16,238 nucleotides of DNA from Acetofilamentum sp. GTDB lineage: Bacteria; Bacteroidota; Bacteroidia; Bacteroidales; DTU049. Under the pieces are notes generated by a model that did no database searches, was not told the DNA's origin, and saw only the letters and a program-made list of their open reading frames with translations. The stretch is from NCBI GenBank assembly GCA_020720525.1, contig DYON01000029.1:1-16238 (forward strand), written 5' to 3'. Of this stretch, positions 14,261-16,238 are shown one piece after another (the first letter of the stretch is position 1; every line of letters starts with the position of its first letter). Made by a program: the position numbers and the translations under genes.

Positions 14261-14886
14261 AAGTATATAACACCAGCGGCAAAGCCAGCACTAAAACAGC
14301 TGTACTGAATGACGAAATTTTCGCCATCACGCCCAACGATCATGCCATCTACCTTGATGTAAAAAGGATATTGGCCGACCAGCGTCAGGGAACCCACGAT
14401 AGTCGCGAACGTAGCGATTTGAGCGGTAGTACTCGCAAACTTTTCCGTCAGAAGGGTACAGGCGGAGCACGTCGCGGCGACGTGAAATCGCCACTGCTTC
14501 ATGGTGGAGCTCGTGCTTTTGGTCCTCACCCACGCGACTATAGTTTTAAGGTAAACAAAAAAGTTAAGGTTCTTGCCCGCAAGAGTGCTCTTTCTTATAA
14601 AGTTACCGACGATGCTATCATAGTGATTGAGATGATTGAAATGGAACAGCCAAAAACTAAAAATTTCATCGAAATTTTGAAAAATTTCGATGAAATTGAA
14701 AAAAAATCACTATTTGTGTTGGATGATTCAAATAATAACGTATATTTGTCGTCCCGAAATTTGAAGAAAGTCAAGGTGGTAACAGCCTCAAAATTAAATA
14801 CTTACGATATTTTGAATGCTCAAGTCGTCTTTATTTCCGAAGCAAGTTTGACCAAATTGGACTCGATTTTTTTGGGTGAAGAGTAA
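14251..14886 (+). CDS. rplD: 50S ribosomal protein L4
   Basis: L4 has a globular surface domain and a long loop that lines the nascent-peptide tunnel. In E. coli it also represses its own operon. The 211-aa protein has HAIYLDVKRILADQRQGTH (31-49), the tunnel loop RQKGTGGARRGD (66-77) with the conserved Lys68 region where macrolide-resistance mutations occur elsewhere, and FGPHPRDYSFKVNKK. The loop looks wild type. The start overlaps rplC by 10 bases, so translation is probably coupled. Codons 138-149 form a perfect inverted repeat, listed separately. No leader resembling the E. coli L4-binding hairpin is visible ahead of rpsJ. Confidence 0.97.
   Translation: MEVKVYNTSGKASTKTAVLNDEIFAITPNDHAIYLDVKRILADQRQGTHDSRERSDLSGSTRKLFRQKGTGGARRGDVKSPLLHGGARAFGPHPRDYSFKVNKKVKVLARKSALSYKVTDDAIIVIEMIEMEQPKTKNFIEILKNFDEIEKKSLFVLDDSNNNVYLSSRNLKKVKVVTASKLNTYDILNAQVVFISEASLTKLDSIFLGEE
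14662..14697. repeat. Perfect 16-bp inverted repeat inside rplD
   Basis: AATTTCATCGAAATTT (14662-14677) is the exact reverse complement of AAATTTCGATGAAATT (14682-14697), separated by TGAA. The 36 bases are exactly 12 codons of L4 (residues 138-149, NFIEILKNFDEI). On the + strand it is followed by GAAAAAAAATC, not a T-run, so it does not look like a terminator for this operon. The opposite strand has a T-rich tail (TTTAGTTTTTGG), but no reverse-strand gene ends here. Confidence 0.9.
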
Positions 14887-14922
14887 AAATGACTTCAAGA
14901 AGTGAACTAAAATTGTTAAAAA

Positions 14923-15213
14923 ATGGACGTATTAATTAGACCATTGGTAACGGAAAAGATGATAGCCAAGAACGAGAAGCTGAATCAGTTTGGTTTTATT
15001 GTTTACAAAACAGCCAACAAAATTCAGATAAAAGAGGCGGTTGAGTCTTTATACGGAGTTCATGTTGTTGAAGTAAACACCATGATATATGCGGGCAAAC
15101 GAAAATTTCGCGGCACCCGTAGAGGGTGGGTTAGTGGACGCACCAATGCGTTTAAGAAAGCCATCATCACTCTTAAAGCAGGCGAAAAAATTGACTTTTA
15201 CAGTAACGTTTAA
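14923..15213 (+). CDS. rplW: 50S ribosomal protein L23
   Basis: L23 lies at the polypeptide exit tunnel and is the docking point for trigger factor and SRP. The 96-aa length and sequence match the short Bacteroidota form: DVLIRPLVTEKM at the start, NQFGFIVYKTANKIQIKEAVESLYGV in the middle, the basic loop KRKFRGTRRGW, and a terminal GEKIDFYSNV. Spacing is 36 bases from rplD and 15 bases to rplB. No strong ribosome-binding site is visible; the upstream bases are A/T-rich. Confidence 0.96.
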   Translation: MDVLIRPLVTEKMIAKNEKLNQFGFIVYKTANKIQIKEAVESLYGVHVVEVNTMIYAGKRKFRGTRRGWVSGRTNAFKKAIITLKAGEKIDFYSNV

Positions 15214-15228
15214 ATTTAAAAACCAGAG

Positions 15229-16050
15229 ATGGGACTGAAAAAATACAAACCGACGACTCCCAGCCAACGATTTAAGCTGGTTAGTTCGTACGATGAAATA
15301 ACGGCAACGGCTCCGGAAAAAAGCCTGGTAGTTCCTAAGAAAAGAACCGGTGGTAGAAACCAAACCGGTAAGATGACCATGCGCTACATTGGTGGTGGTC
15401 ATAAAAAGATGTATCGACTCATCGATTTCAAAAGGGATAAAGAAGGCATTCCGGCTATTGTTCAAACTATTGAATACGATCCTAACCGCAGTGCACGTAT
15501 TGCATTGTTGTTTTATAAGGATGGTGAAAAACGCTACATTATTGCTCCGCAAGGACTGCAAGTTGGACAGGAAATTGTTTCAGGTAGAGGTGTTGCTCCC
15601 GAAGTGGGAAATACTATGTATCTGAACGAAATTCCTTTCGGTACTGTGGTTCACAACATTGAGCTCAATCCAGGTCAAGGTGCAAAACTTGCACGCAGTG
15701 CTGGTTCTTATGCACAGTTGTTGTCGCGCGACGGTAAATATGCTGTTCTTAAAATGCCCAGTGGCGAAACTCGCTTAGTTCTTCAAACCTGCCGTGCAAC
15801 TATTGGATCGGTATCTAACCCAGAGCACAACCTCGAGGTTAGTGGAAAAGCTGGTCGTTCACGTTGGCAAGGACGCAGACCGCGAAATCGTGGTGTTGCC
15901 ATGAACCCTGTCGATCACCCCATGGGTGGTGGTGAAGGTCGTTCAACTGGTGGGCACCCACGTACTCGTAAAGGCACTCCTTCTAAGGGTTACAAAACTC
16001 GTGGAAAGAAAGCTTCGGATAAATTCATTATTGAAAGACGTAAAAAATAA
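15229..16050 (+). CDS. rplB: 50S ribosomal protein L2
   Basis: L2 is needed for subunit association and peptidyl-transferase activity. The 273-aa protein starts MGLKKYKPTTPSQRF and carries GGRNQTGKMTMRYIGGGHKK, the RNA-binding core around NPGQGAKLARSAGSYAQLL, and a C-terminal VAMNPVDHPMGGGEGRSTGG loop. In that loop the first His of the E. coli sequence DHPHGG is kept, while the second is Met. I recall this as usual in Bacteroidota. Length and domain order are normal. It is 12 bases ahead of rpsS. Confidence 0.97.
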   Translation: MGLKKYKPTTPSQRFKLVSSYDEITATAPEKSLVVPKKRTGGRNQTGKMTMRYIGGGHKKMYRLIDFKRDKEGIPAIVQTIEYDPNRSARIALLFYKDGEKRYIIAPQGLQVGQEIVSGRGVAPEVGNTMYLNEIPFGTVVHNIELNPGQGAKLARSAGSYAQLLSRDGKYAVLKMPSGETRLVLQTCRATIGSVSNPEHNLEVSGKAGRSRWQGRRPRNRGVAMNPVDHPMGGGEGRSTGGHPRTRKGTPSKGYKTRGKKASDKFIIERRKK

Positions 16051-16062
16051 CAGGGATACACT

Positions 16063-16238
16063 ATGAGTCGCTCATTGAAAAAAGGTCCTTTTGTGCACCA
16101 TAAATTAGAGAAAAGAGTTCTCGAAGCACAGGAATCTGGAAAAAAGACCACAATCAATACTTGGTCGCGCGCATCGATGATTACACCCGACTTTGTCGGA
16201 ATAACAGTTGGTGTTCACAACGGGATTAAGTTTGTCCC
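16063..16238 (+). CDS. rpsS: 30S ribosomal protein S19, 3' end cut by the window
   Basis: S19 binds 16S rRNA in the 30S head together with S13 and contacts the A-site region. About 58 codons are present from ATG 16063: MSRSLKKGPFVHHKLEKR, then TTINTWSRASMITPDFVGIT and VHNGIKFV, all diagnostic of S19. A purine-rich AGGGA lies about eight bases upstream as a ribosome-binding site. The frame is open to the last base of the window. A full-length S19 would need about 30 more codons. Confidence 0.95.
   Translation, partial: MSRSLKKGPFVHHKLEKRVLEAQESGKKTTINTWSRASMITPDFVGITVGVHNGIKFV

Noticed and set aside
14662..14697. The rplD hairpin as a terminator of the operon
   Set aside because: It is inside an intact gene, lacks a downstream T-run on the coding strand, and co-directional ribosomal protein genes continue beyond it.

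Overview
The window looks like a chromosomal segment of a Bacteroidota species, probably Bacteroidales or a close relative with a type IX secretion system (T9SS). Four things support this. Several promoters carry the Bacteroidota -7 box TAnnTTTG (2199, 3717, 10234). Most starts lack a strong Shine-Dalgarno sequence. A PorV/PorQ-family porin gene lies next to a giant gingipain-fold (C25) protein. The translation genes run rpsL-rpsG-fusA directly into rpsJ-rplC-rplD-rplW-rplB-rpsS with no tuf between, and the ribosomal protein sequences are of Bacteroidota type.

Layout. (1) 139-1551 is an inner-membrane-anchored, MltF-like lytic transglycosylase with a solute-binding-type domain followed by an SLT domain. 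(2) 1552-2223 is a gene-poor spacer packed with small palindromes and pieces resembling dispersed extragenic repeats. It ends in a promoter box. (3) 2224-3543 is a two-gene unit: a MacB/LolD-type ABC ATPase and a PduO-type ATP:cob(I)alamin adenosyltransferase. (4) 3751-9921 is a two-gene unit with zero spacing: a PorV/PorQ-family outer-membrane barrel protein and a 1690-residue secreted multidomain C25 cysteine-peptidase-like protein of the PorU/PorU2 type. (5) 9922-10289 is a spacer with three hairpins and a well-formed promoter. (6) From 10290 to the window end is the fused str-S10 ribosomal protein operon, with rpsS cut by the edge.

How the genes work together. The str-S10 block makes parts of the 30S subunit (S12, S7, S10, S19), the 50S subunit (L3, L4, L23, L2) and elongation factor G. 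It probably reads from one strong promoter at about 10211-10241. The porin and C25 pair is best read as a cell-surface module linked to T9SS, comparable to the PorV-PorU attachment complex but with a much larger enzyme subunit. The ABC ATPase and cobalamin adenosyltransferase are probably co-transcribed but have no obvious shared pathway.

The points most worth a second look are an apparent ILEI/FAM3-like domain inside the C25 protein, a perfect 16-bp inverted repeat that fills exactly 12 codons of rplD, and the repeat-derived palindromes in the two long spacers. I see no mobile element, CRISPR array, phage gene, tRNA or rRNA. Most of the window is ordinary core genome.
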